Shown here: positions 1-7,834 of the stretch, in pieces | How the letters are laid out: each line of letters begins with the position of its first letter | Numbering within the stretch: the first letter of the stretch is position 1 | Assembly: GCA_964621645.1 (NCBI GenBank) | Contig: CAZUMH010000007.1 | Coordinates: 3,326-67,325, forward strand | Reading direction: 5' to 3' | Source: CAZUMH01 sp964621645 | GTDB taxonomy: Bacteria; Zhuqueibacterota; QNDG01; JAGLOF01 | Length of the DNA stretch: 64,000 nt | Notes under the pieces: generated by a model | Database searches by the model: none | Told to the model about the DNA's origin: nothing | What the model saw: only the letters and a program-made list of their open reading frames with translations | Made by a program: the position numbers and the translations under genes

Positions 1-915
1 TGATTGTAAAAGATCTATTAACCTGTCGTTCAGGACATGCCCGAGATGGTGTTCCTCATCCACGAAAAAATCGCAGGAATAGACATCACCCGTGTGCTCC
101 ACTACCAGGTAAGTGCCGCATTCCTCCAGCAGGGTGCAGAGGGGGGGCGGCACTTCGACGTAGAGATGAAACAGAGATTCAAACAGCCGGATCGAGGTAG
201 TTGGCCGCAGGCCCTGGAAATCATCCCACCAGAGATCAAACAATTTCCGCATGAACTCACCGAACTTATCCGGATTAACCGAGAAAGATGCGGCCCGTCC
301 CCGGCGGGAAGGATCAAGTTCCACGCAGGGGATGAACTGCATGTAATTAATCTCCAGACTTTTCAGATAACCGTAAATCTCATCCGGATAGTGGGCCGAA
401 TAGTCATTGACCACCACCAGGGCGTTCACTTCCGCCCCTTCACTCAGGAGCATCCGGGCCCGCTCTTCCACCAGCGCCTGGCTTCCCTTGCCGGCCGCGG
501 TCCTCCGGTAACGGTCGTGAACGTGCGCCGGCCCATCCAGGGAAAGACCCACGAGAAATTTATATTCGGCCAGGAAACGGGCCCACTCAGGATCGAGCAG
601 CAGCCCGTTGGTCTGTAGGCCGTTAGCCGCTTCCTGTCCCCGGCCGAATCTCTGCTGGAATTCCACCGCTTCCTTGAAGAAATTCAGGCCCATCAGGGTA
701 GGCTCTCCTCCCTGCCAGCCGAAAGAGATCTGCCTCCCTCCCTGCTCAAGCGCCTGGCGCATCGTCTCCCGGAGAACATCGCGACTCATACGGTGGGTCG
801 GGCTCCGCTGGAAAAATTCTGACTTTTTCAGGTAGAAACAGTACTCGCAGCGGAGGTTGCAGTCCGGTCCGGCCGGCTTAATCAGCAGGGATGTCAGGGG
901 TTTAAATCCTGTCAC
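1..915 (-). CDS. Anaerobic sulfatase-maturating radical SAM enzyme (anSME), 3' end beyond the window
   Basis: Oxidises an active-site Cys or Ser of sulfatases to formylglycine in the cytoplasm, without oxygen. Reading leftward from a GTG at 915 (AAAGGA site 9 bases upstream) the frame stays open for 305 codons to the window edge. It shows the radical SAM [4Fe-4S] motif C19-x3-C23-x2-C26 followed by FY, then a GWQGGEPT segment that helps bind SAM, the family block FIPCVE, and a late CGTYLVVEHTGDVYSCDFFV block whose cysteines bind the auxiliary clusters (SPASM-type). The family is usually about 370-400 residues, so roughly 70-90 are missing. No sulfatase is visible; one may lie to the left. The glycoside hydrolases to the right suggest a sulfated-glycan locus. 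An in-frame ATG is absent: the ATG at 920 runs straight into TGA. Confidence 0.9.
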   Translation of the reverse strand, partial: MTGFKPLTSLLIKPAGPDCNLRCEYCFYLKKSEFFQRSPTHRMSRDVLRETMRQALEQGGRQISFGWQGGEPTLMGLNFFKEAVEFQQRFGRGQEAANGLQTNGLLLDPEWARFLAEYKFLVGLSLDGPAHVHDRYRRTAAGKGSQALVEERARMLLSEGAEVNALVVVNDYSAHYPDEIYGYLKSLEINYMQFIPCVELDPSRRGRAASFSVNPDKFGEFMRKLFDLWWDDFQGLRPTTSIRLFESLFHLYVEVPPPLCTLLEECGTYLVVEHTGDVYSCDFFVDEEHHLGHVLNDRLIDLLQS

Positions 916-983
916 TGCATCAATCCTTTACCGCATAAAAAGATCTGGGAAGGAACGTATTCTCGAGAATATATGGTAACCAA

Positions 984-1013
984 AGAAAATGTACATGTCA
1001 ATAGACATTTTCT
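984..1013. repeat. Inverted repeat (9-bp arms)
   Basis: The arms AGAAAATGT (984-992) and ACATTTTCT (1005-1013) are perfect complements around a 12-base spacer. It lies in the divergent gap between the anSME gene (minus) and the small membrane protein gene (plus). It could be a regulator site or a weak hairpin. No function can be assigned. Confidence 0.4.
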
Positions 1014-1086
1014 CAGGGCTGGCAGATTGATATGTATTGAGTAATCTCATATGATTGTTCCCCCGGTTGAATATGGAACCCAAACT

Positions 1087-1119
1087 GTTCACGTTTCATG
1101 ACGTGAACCGTCACGGTTC
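1087..1119. repeat. Two overlapping palindromes in a divergent promoter region
   Basis: GTTCACGT (1087-1094) pairs perfectly with ACGTGAAC (1101-1108), and GAACCGT (1105-1111) pairs perfectly with ACGGTTC (1113-1119). The two share GAAC (1105-1108), so as RNA only one hairpin can form at a time; as DNA they look like two adjacent operators. Apart from these repeats, the 350-base gap 916-1266 shows no coding signal. The arrangement is seen directly; a regulatory role is inferred. Confidence 0.5.
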
Positions 1120-1266
1120 GGTGTGCATCCGTATATAGCCAACAAGCCGACATCTCGTTTGCATTCCCGCCTAAAAAATTGTACCTTCATATGATAAATA
1201 AAAAAGTACCTGCTCCAATTAAAAAAACGATCGGTTTCATGGTGCGATAATTAACAGGAGCCTGAA

Positions 1267-1446
1267 ATGGACGAAAAACAGAAGCATGAAGACAAGAGTA
1301 ACTGGGCCATAGGAGGAACCACTCTTATTGGAATCGGAGTGGGATTCATCCTGCTGCCGAAGTCGCCCTTTTTATTCATCGCATCCATTCTGATCGGCAT
1401 CGGCCTGGGGCTGATTATTACGCCGATGATTTCGAATAAAAAGTAA
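1267..1446 (+). CDS. Small two-helix membrane protein, unknown function
   Basis: A 59-residue protein not assignable to a named family. ATG at 1267 follows an AGGAG site (1255-1259). The first 13 residues are charged and hydrophilic (rich in Lys, Glu, Asp). Then come two glycine-rich hydrophobic helices (about residues 15-30 and 36-54) separated by a short Pro-Lys-Ser-Pro turn, ending in Asn-Lys-Lys. The GxGxG patterning suggests tightly packed helices in the inner membrane. It is transcribed alone, divergent from the anSME gene and convergent with the lipoprotein gene at 1584. The good ribosome site and clear membrane pattern argue that it is real. Confidence 0.6.
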   Translation: MDEKQKHEDKSNWAIGGTTLIGIGVGFILLPKSPFLFIASILIGIGLGLIITPMISNKK

Positions 1447-1490
1447 TTCAGATCTAATGAATAATTCTATCCGCACCCTACTAAAATCAA

Positions 1491-1525
1491 GGCCTGGGCG
1501 CATATAACATCCTAGCTCCCAGGCC
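1491..1525 (+). terminator. Candidate hairpin between convergent genes
   Basis: GGCCTGGG (1491-1498) and CCCAGGCC (1518-1525) are perfect complements around 19 bases, between the stop of the small membrane protein (1446) and the convergent lipoprotein gene (1584). The long loop and the lack of an immediate T-run make it a weak intrinsic terminator. A T-rich stretch follows only about 20 bases later. Confidence 0.35.
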
Positions 1526-1583
1526 ATCAGATTATTGCTATCTCTTTTGTTTTAAAAGAACGTTACTTCCTGGTGCGGCAGTG

Positions 1584-2225
1584 TTACATCTCTCCTTCTA
1601 CTCTATCTGCCTTGATGAGTTTCCCCTTCACTTCACTGTCAGAGCTGATCCTCACCTTGACCTCAACATCAGGATTACGATTTTCTATATCGCCATACAC
1701 CACTGAGCCTTCCTTCACGGTTATAATAATCGTGAGCTTGTTTCTGGAACCCTTCGGCTCCTTGATGATCACGTCCCCGTGTACGACACTGCCTCCGGCA
1801 AGCGTTACATCTCCGTTATAAGTGGCGACATCCAGCTCCACATCGGCACCATCCAGCTCGATATCCCCGTTCACACCGGAAATGCCGCCGGTTATCCTAA
1901 CTCCCTTCGCGCACTCCACCGGCCCGTTCACGGAACCAATCTTCCCGTGAATCACAGCGCCATCTTCAACGGTGATCCCGCCGTTGACCGACTGCAGATC
2001 CCCCGTTTCGGATTTCTTCCCCACGCTGAGGTTTCCATTGACACTGCGCACATCACCCTTAATAATGCAGTCGTCACCCACCGTAACTGAGCCGTTAATC
2101 GCATTTAAATCATGACTAACGCGTTCTCCATCGCCGATATGAATCGAGCGGTTTACGGCGACGTGGCAGCCGGCTACAACAACTAAAACCGCCAGTAGCG
2201 TAGAAAAAACAACCATCCTTTTCAT
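1584..2225 (-). CDS. Lipoprotein with bactofilin-like beta-helix repeats
   Basis: A 213-residue protein starting at the ATG at 2225, behind AAGGAGG. The signal peptide ends in a lipobox (Val-Ala-Gly-Cys, Cys about residue 19), so it is lipid-anchored in the envelope. The rest consists of short repeats of about 18-22 residues built around (S/N)-V-N-G followed by alternating small and hydrophobic residues and Gly-Asp/Gly-Lys turns, with at least five copies. This pattern predicts a stacked beta-helix resembling the polymer-forming (bactofilin) fold or DUF4097-type proteins. It lies 47 bases downstream of the GH97 gene on the same strand and may be the last gene of that unit. Function unknown; a structural or scaffold role is inferred. 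Confidence 0.65.
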   Translation of the reverse strand: MKRMVVFSTLLAVLVVVAGCHVAVNRSIHIGDGERVSHDLNAINGSVTVGDDCIIKGDVRSVNGNLSVGKKSETGDLQSVNGGITVEDGAVIHGKIGSVNGPVECAKGVRITGGISGVNGDIELDGADVELDVATYNGDVTLAGGSVVHGDVIIKEPKGSRNKLTIIITVKEGSVVYGDIENRNPDVEVKVRISSDSEVKGKLIKADRVEGEM

Positions 2226-2272
2226 CCTGCTTGCCTCCTTATTAAAATCTTTACAATAGGAACAAATAATCA

Positions 2273-4228
2273 TCAATCACCGATTTTCTCCAGAATTGCC
2301 ACCCATCCTCCTCCTGGAGCCAGGGGAACCGACAGTGAATCCGAGGCATTCACCAGCAGTTCCCGGGTGGCAAAATCCCGAGCCCTGCGGCTGGCGTTAA
2401 CCCCGTCCTGCCAGATTCTGGCCTGAAACTTTCCTTCACCAAGGAAGGAAAGATCACAGCTGAGCTCCCTGGGGGTCCAATCCGTCATAGCTCCCACATA
2501 CCAGGTATCTCCCGATCTGCGGGCCATAAGAATATAATCCGAAACAGCCGCCTGCAGCACTTTCGTTTCATCCCAGATCACGGGGACCTGAGAGAGAAAT
2601 TCCATGCACATTCGTTCCCGCAGGTAATTCGAGGGAGAATCGGCCAGCATTTGCAGGGGACTCTCATAGACAACATACATGGCCAGCTGATGGCAGCGGG
2701 TCCCCAGGCTCATGGGCCGGGTAAAGCTGGGATTGAAATTTTCTTTGGTGGCGTTGATCATGGCTCCGGGTGTGTAATCCATGGGGCCGGCAACCATGCG
2801 GGTGAACGGCAGGATCAGATCATGTTCTGGATTGGTATTATCACTCCACTTGCAGTGTTCCATGCCCCGCACTCCCTCCCGTGTCATCACATTGGGATAG
2901 GCCCGGCGCAATCCGTCCGGTTTGCAAGAACCATGGAAATCGACCAGCAGTTTGTGTTCGGCCGCCTTGCGGGCGATTTTATGATAAAAGTTGATCATTT
3001 CCTGATCTTCGCGCTGCATGAAATCCACCTTGATCCCTTTGATCCCCCAGGCGCTGAACTGGTTCAGGGCCTCGTCAAGTTGATCATCCAATGTCTTCCA
3101 AACCACCCAGAGAATAATCCCCACACCCCTTTCGTTGCCGTACTGCACCAATTCCGGAATGTTGATCTCCGGCTTGACCGCCAACAGGTTACCCAGTTCG
3201 TACCAGCCCTCGTCCAGTATTATGTAATCGGCCCCGTGACTGGACGCGAAATCGATATAATATTTGTAGGTCCTGGTGTTGATTCCTGCCTCGAAATCAA
3301 CGCCGTACAAATTATTGGCGTTCCACCAGTCCCAGGAAACTTTGCCAGGCTTGATCCAGTCTGTGTCCGTGAGTGCCAGTTCGGGAGCCAGCGTGAAAAC
3401 CATCTGGGACTCCACCAGGCGTCCGGGATCATCCGCTATGATCAGCACTCGCCAGGGATAGCTGCGGCTTCCGTCCGTTTCAGCGATATAATCCGCTCTT
3501 TTTGTAACAGGCACGTCCCGGTCCCTCAGCTGTTTTTCCTCCAGGGGATAGCGGGGGAATACGCCGTCGAAACCGAAATCGCCGGTTCCCTGCAGATAAA
3601 GTCCGGCATAATCCTCCAGGTCTGCCTCGGTGACTGCGGCACAGACACCATTTTCCAGTTCAACAAGCACCGGCACGTAACTCATCATGTCAGGCCGTAT
3701 CAGCACCAGCCGCAGGTGTTTATATTCACTCTCCTGATGAGTAAAAAAACTCTTCGTCTCGGGAAAATATGTCTCCCAGTTGCCGTCGAAGCGATACTGA
3801 ACTTTCTCATCCATGACCTTCACTCTGCCGGGCAGCCCGGTGACGAAACGGTACGCCACTCCGTCATCATATACGCGGAATATCAGCGTAAAGTAGCCCC
3901 GGAAGGTAAGAGTAAGCTCATTGTACCTATTTTCAATAGATGCTGATTTCTGTCGTACCACCGGTCTGATGGTTTCGCTGACGCTGTGGCGTTCCGCTTT
4001 GCTGATCCTGTCATTTTCTCCCAGGACTGTTCCGTCAACAGTGAGCGCGATTTCAGACGGCAGCAGGATTATCTGCTTTCCCAGTCTTACAGAATAACGG
4101 ATCTTGTCTGCCGCCTCCACCCGTACCACAATCTTTTTATTGGGGGAACTGACCGTGTAATTCTTGGCAAAAACCGGCATCGCCAAAAGAAAACTTATAA
4201 ATACTATAAAGTAACTATTCCGCCTCAT
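2273..4228 (-). CDS. Glycoside hydrolase family 97 (SusB-type alpha-glycosidase)
   Basis: A 651-residue exported enzyme, starting at the ATG at 4228 behind AGGAGG and beginning with a signal peptide (cleavage near Ala-Lys, residues 21-22). Its order fits GH97: N-terminal beta-sandwich (about 25-290), (beta/alpha)8 barrel (about 295-560, including VSWDWWN and a VDFM strand) and a short C-terminal beta-sandwich. Asp402 in KVDFM aligns in character with the Asp nucleophile of the retaining GH97 branch (alpha-galactosidase-like), and Glu451 in MTREGVRG would be acid/base. SusB-type inverting members lack that Asp. A retaining alpha-galactosidase or related activity is therefore inferred, not shown. 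It is the fourth gene of a minus-strand glycan cluster; 152 bases separate it from the gene upstream. Confidence 0.88.
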   Translation of the reverse strand: MRRNSYFIVFISFLLAMPVFAKNYTVSSPNKKIVVRVEAADKIRYSVRLGKQIILLPSEIALTVDGTVLGENDRISKAERHSVSETIRPVVRQKSASIENRYNELTLTFRGYFTLIFRVYDDGVAYRFVTGLPGRVKVMDEKVQYRFDGNWETYFPETKSFFTHQESEYKHLRLVLIRPDMMSYVPVLVELENGVCAAVTEADLEDYAGLYLQGTGDFGFDGVFPRYPLEEKQLRDRDVPVTKRADYIAETDGSRSYPWRVLIIADDPGRLVESQMVFTLAPELALTDTDWIKPGKVSWDWWNANNLYGVDFEAGINTRTYKYYIDFASSHGADYIILDEGWYELGNLLAVKPEINIPELVQYGNERGVGIILWVVWKTLDDQLDEALNQFSAWGIKGIKVDFMQREDQEMINFYHKIARKAAEHKLLVDFHGSCKPDGLRRAYPNVMTREGVRGMEHCKWSDNTNPEHDLILPFTRMVAGPMDYTPGAMINATKENFNPSFTRPMSLGTRCHQLAMYVVYESPLQMLADSPSNYLRERMCMEFLSQVPVIWDETKVLQAAVSDYILMARRSGDTWYVGAMTDWTPRELSCDLSFLGEGKFQARIWQDGVNASRRARDFATRELLVNASDSLSVPLAPGGGWVAILEKIGD

Positions 4229-4380
4229 GGTGATTCGTCCTCCTTTACCTTTTGGGAAAGCGGCCCGGAAGTGCAGGTCATAAACAGCGAGACCGCTCAT
4301 CGATAGTAAAATTATGGATCAGATCGATATGTCTCTTTTTGTGATCAGTAACCTGTTTGGGAAGCAAAGACCGTATCCTC

Positions 4381-6651
4381 TTACTTTACCAGAATCTCAT
4401 CGGCAAAAATCCAGGCTTTGCCACCAGCGCCCTTATGCCAGTCCGGACAAACCAGGCGATTTTCAGCCTGCACCCGCACAAAACGGGCTCTGTGGGGGGT
4501 ACATGTAACGGCAAAGGTCTTTATTCCAGCTCCGTCCTGATGATCCGGAACGTCATTAACCGCCCTCCCTACCGAAATAAAATTTTCTCCATCCCTGGAT
4601 AGTTCCACTTCCATTGCCAGAGGCATCCAGACCCAGGACATGATATCCTGCAGGAAATCCACGCTGACCTCTGAGATCGTCTCCTCCTGTCCCAGATCGA
4701 TGATCGCATCCAGATGCTCCCCTTCGAATCCCAGCCAGCCGGAGTGGTAATCATTGATACCTTTCAGACCGTCAGTGAGGGCGGAAGCCTCGCCGGAATG
4801 ATACTTTGGACTGGCAGGGATCAGCAGTTTCACCGGCTTGAAAAGAGCCAGGTGGTTCTGCATGCTCAGGGAGAGGCAGCGTTCCACGGTCTCCTGATAT
4901 TGCCGCGGGGTGGTCCCATGCTCTTCGATCAGGCGGATGCCGGCCGAATCACATCCTGATACAAAATCATCAAGAAGCCGGCGCATCTCCGGATGTACCC
5001 GCCAGACTCCCGTGGAATCCTTACGGAAAAATCCGCGCGGCCCTGTACCATAGACCCTGGCCTGCTCCAGCAGGGCGTACATCAGGGGAAGACGCGCCGT
5101 GCGTACCCGTTCCAGAAAGACATGGGTATCCGCCACTGCCGTTTCGGCTTCATCGAATAAATCACTGTAGCGGTCCATATTCTTCGCTGAAAGATACCCA
5201 CGTTCTTCCGGAAAGGGATATCCGTAGATATAAAGGTTCCGGCCGGATTTCTTCAGGGCTGTGTGCATGAGATCGAGGTAGCTCTTCAGGAAGGGAGCCG
5301 CTTTCCCGTAGTACCCCTCCAGAAAATCCTTCTCGATCGCCTCCACATCGGCCCGGGGATTCCAGAGCAGTTTCGCGATAAGGTAGGAACGCAGTTCCGC
5401 CAGCTCGCCGATATTGTTGCCCGCTCCCTGCTGGAACATCGCTTTCACACCGTTTTTCAGGAAGAAACGGATATTGGGCTGCAGCACCTGCAGGTTGGGG
5501 AACGGGCTCACCAGGTTACGGAACTGCACCACGTAATCCCAGACCAGGATATTATCGGTGATCCGGGACCAGTCCCGGATGTCTTTCACGAAAGACCTGC
5601 TGGAGGGATCGATCTCGATGGGCCGTGATCTGTTGCACTCGATGGTACAGAGCACTACCAGGACATTATCCGCGGGTTTGACATGCAGAGGTGCCCGGCG
5701 TGTATACTGATACGCCAGCGTGGCGATGATCTTGTCCGGAAATTCCGCCGCTACCCGGTTAACAAAGCGGATAAGAGAGCCGGCATGGCTGCCCTCTTCC
5801 CGGTCAATCCTGCTGCACTCTTCGCACTGGCAGGGATTGTAGGTGTCATTCTGGGAAACGGACCAGTAACGGGCCTCCGGATGTTCCGCCATACGGCGCC
5901 GCAGCTCCTCGACAACGAGGCGGAAGACATCGGGATTACTGAGGCAGAGCTGGCCGTCCGGAATGCGGATGCCGTTCACTTCGGAAAAGTATTCCGGATG
6001 AGAATTGAACCAGACCGACGGCGGCACCAGCTGATTAAAGGTATGGACCCACATGCTCCACTCATCCCGGTGAGTGTCCAGCTTGTGCCACTCCCGGTAG
6101 CCGTCATCGAAAGCCGGATAGTAGTGCGGCTCCCGGAAAGTAATCCCCGGCACCTGCAGATCATGCATTCTGGGAAGGATCACCTTCCGGCTGCGGGGAA
6201 TTACCTCCGCTTCCGGACTGTACTTACGGCAGCCCAGATAGGTTTCCAGCAGGTGATAGACTCCGTAGAGAGTCCCCTTCTCCCTGCCTCCTGCGATAAT
6301 CAATGCGGAATCGTTGGCAGCCAGCAGAAAACCGTCCTCCTTAAGCGCCGCCCAATCCACCCCGATCGGGAAAGTTTTTACCCTGCCGCTTCCGCCGATC
6401 CAGATAGCGGAATCGGAGGCGGACTCTCCAAGAGTAAGGACGGGTAACGCTGCTCCGGAAATCTCGGCCAGATAGCGCTGGAGTTCCCGGGCGGCCAGGC
6501 TGTCCGTTGCCGACGCCCCGGGCTGCAGAATGATACTATAGCCGGACTGGCCCTGATGCGCCAGCTGGAGCCCCCCATCCTGCCGGCTGCAGAGCAAAAA
6601 AACAACAGCGGAAAGACAGGCAGCCAGCGTCCCTCGCGTAAGCCCCTTCAT
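4381..6651 (-). CDS. DUF4838 / alpha-glucuronidase-like secreted protein with F5/8-type C domain
   Basis: A 756-residue exported protein. I chose the ATG at 6651 (GAGGTG site 6 bases upstream) over an in-frame GTG at 6660. The N-terminus is a signal peptide, possibly lipoprotein-like (Leu-Leu-Cys near residue 22). Residues about 35-150 resemble the non-catalytic N-domain of GH67/GH20-type enzymes. About 190-460 form the DUF4838 barrel-like region, including HPEYFSEVNG and a CQCEEC segment. About 620-756 form a discoidin-like beta-sandwich, probably carbohydrate-binding. DUF4838 proteins sit in polysaccharide loci and are suspected glycosidases, but the substrate is unknown. It overlaps the neighbourhood of the galM stop, so it is translationally linked to the epimerase gene. 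Confidence 0.75.
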   Translation of the reverse strand: MKGLTRGTLAACLSAVVFLLCSRQDGGLQLAHQGQSGYSIILQPGASATDSLAARELQRYLAEISGAALPVLTLGESASDSAIWIGGSGRVKTFPIGVDWAALKEDGFLLAANDSALIIAGGREKGTLYGVYHLLETYLGCRKYSPEAEVIPRSRKVILPRMHDLQVPGITFREPHYYPAFDDGYREWHKLDTHRDEWSMWVHTFNQLVPPSVWFNSHPEYFSEVNGIRIPDGQLCLSNPDVFRLVVEELRRRMAEHPEARYWSVSQNDTYNPCQCEECSRIDREEGSHAGSLIRFVNRVAAEFPDKIIATLAYQYTRRAPLHVKPADNVLVVLCTIECNRSRPIEIDPSSRSFVKDIRDWSRITDNILVWDYVVQFRNLVSPFPNLQVLQPNIRFFLKNGVKAMFQQGAGNNIGELAELRSYLIAKLLWNPRADVEAIEKDFLEGYYGKAAPFLKSYLDLMHTALKKSGRNLYIYGYPFPEERGYLSAKNMDRYSDLFDEAETAVADTHVFLERVRTARLPLMYALLEQARVYGTGPRGFFRKDSTGVWRVHPEMRRLLDDFVSGCDSAGIRLIEEHGTTPRQYQETVERCLSLSMQNHLALFKPVKLLIPASPKYHSGEASALTDGLKGINDYHSGWLGFEGEHLDAIIDLGQEETISEVSVDFLQDIMSWVWMPLAMEVELSRDGENFISVGRAVNDVPDHQDGAGIKTFAVTCTPHRARFVRVQAENRLVCPDWHKGAGGKAWIFADEILVK

Positions 6652-6656
6652 GGATC

Positions 6657-7817
6657 TCACCTCACGGTCTGGGATGGTTCTGCCCCGCGGACCCCGAAAC
6701 GATACAAGGTTGTGTGCCGGTACTTCTGACCCGGCTGCAGAATAACCGAAGGGAACTTCGGCTGATTTGGTGAATCAGGATAGTGCTGCGGCTCCAGCGC
6801 CAGGGCATAGCGATGGCGGTATACCCGGCTGTACTTTCCGGTGGTGGAACCGTCCAGGAAGTTGCCGGAATAAAATTGCAGCCCCGGTTCCGTGGTGTAA
6901 ATTTCCAGCGTCCGGCCTGATTTGGGATCATACACAGTGGCTGCCAGGGCCAGATCACCATCCTGATTTCTGAGGACAAAGTTATGATCATAGCCCATAC
7001 CGAAGCGCAGTTGCTCATTATCATCATTGATACGGCTGCCGATGGAATGCGGCTTGGTGAAATCGAAAGGCGTTCCCGCCACCGGCCGCATCTCGCCGGT
7101 GGGAATCAATCCCTTATCCACCGGCAGAAAATAATCCGCATTTATCTTAAGGACATGGCCGAGAATATCGGCTGTGCCTCCGTTGAGATTGAAGTAGCCG
7201 TGATGGGTCAAGTTTACTGGTGTGGGCTGATCACTCTCGGCGCTGAAATCGACCCGCAAATTCCCCTCTTTATTCAGGGTAATTGTGACCCAGATCATCA
7301 GTTTCCCCGGATACCCCTCTTCACCGTCGGGACTCAAATAGGAAAGTTTGACTCCAGCCTGATCACTGTCCTGGAACGTAACTCCCTGCCAGACCACTTT
7401 GTTCAGCCCCTTGATACCGCCATGCAGATGATTTTCGCCGTTGTTGGCGGCCAATTGGTATTCCTTGCCGTTCAGCGTAAAACGCGCCTTGGCGATGCGA
7501 TTGGCGTAACGGCCCACCACGCACCCCAGGTACTGGCTGTCATTCAGATACTCTTTAAGCGTCTGATAGCCCAGCACAACATCCTCGATGTTTCCGTCCC
7601 GGCCGGGTATCCTGATATTTGTGATATATCCACCGTAATTTGTCAGGCATACCTCCGTCCCCGCCGCCGAGGTCAGCGTATACCGGTAAATCGGTTCACC
7701 GCTGTCACTCTTGCCCCAGAGCTCTTTCTGGAGCCGCACGCCTGTATCCCGGCCGCACCTGCTGGCCATCAGGCCTATAAAAAGAATAACCAATCCGATG
7801 ATTCTCTTTGATGTCAT
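6657..7817 (-). CDS. galM: Aldose 1-epimerase (galactose mutarotase)
   Basis: Interconverts alpha and beta anomers of galactose and other aldoses. A 386-residue protein starting at the ATG at 7817 behind GGGGGAG. Family signatures are clear: NHLHGG (His130, His132), NLTHHGYFNL (His206 the likely acid) and a C-terminal Glu (Glu310 in TTEPGLQ) as base. A hydrophobic leader with a Cys at 21 suggests export, possibly as a lipoprotein, though the residues before the Cys (Ala-Ser-Arg) fit a lipobox poorly. The position between the GH2 gene (17 bases away) and the DUF4838 gene indicates that it processes sugars released outside the cytoplasmic membrane. Confidence 0.92.
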   Translation of the reverse strand: MTSKRIIGLVILFIGLMASRCGRDTGVRLQKELWGKSDSGEPIYRYTLTSAAGTEVCLTNYGGYITNIRIPGRDGNIEDVVLGYQTLKEYLNDSQYLGCVVGRYANRIAKARFTLNGKEYQLAANNGENHLHGGIKGLNKVVWQGVTFQDSDQAGVKLSYLSPDGEEGYPGKLMIWVTITLNKEGNLRVDFSAESDQPTPVNLTHHGYFNLNGGTADILGHVLKINADYFLPVDKGLIPTGEMRPVAGTPFDFTKPHSIGSRINDDNEQLRFGMGYDHNFVLRNQDGDLALAATVYDPKSGRTLEIYTTEPGLQFYSGNFLDGSTTGKYSRVYRHRYALALEPQHYPDSPNQPKFPSVILQPGQKYRHTTLYRFGVRGAEPSQTVR

Positions 7818-7834
7818 GATCGCTCTCCCCCTTT

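Noticed and set aside
2651..3946. Long open plus-strand frame (431 codons) antisense to the GH97 gene
   Set aside because: It mirrors the codon bias of the real GH97 gene, lacks a ribosome site and has no recognisable domain.
5683..7811. Plus-strand open frames antisense to the DUF4838 and galM genes
   Set aside because: Antisense shadows of strongly coding genes; no family features.
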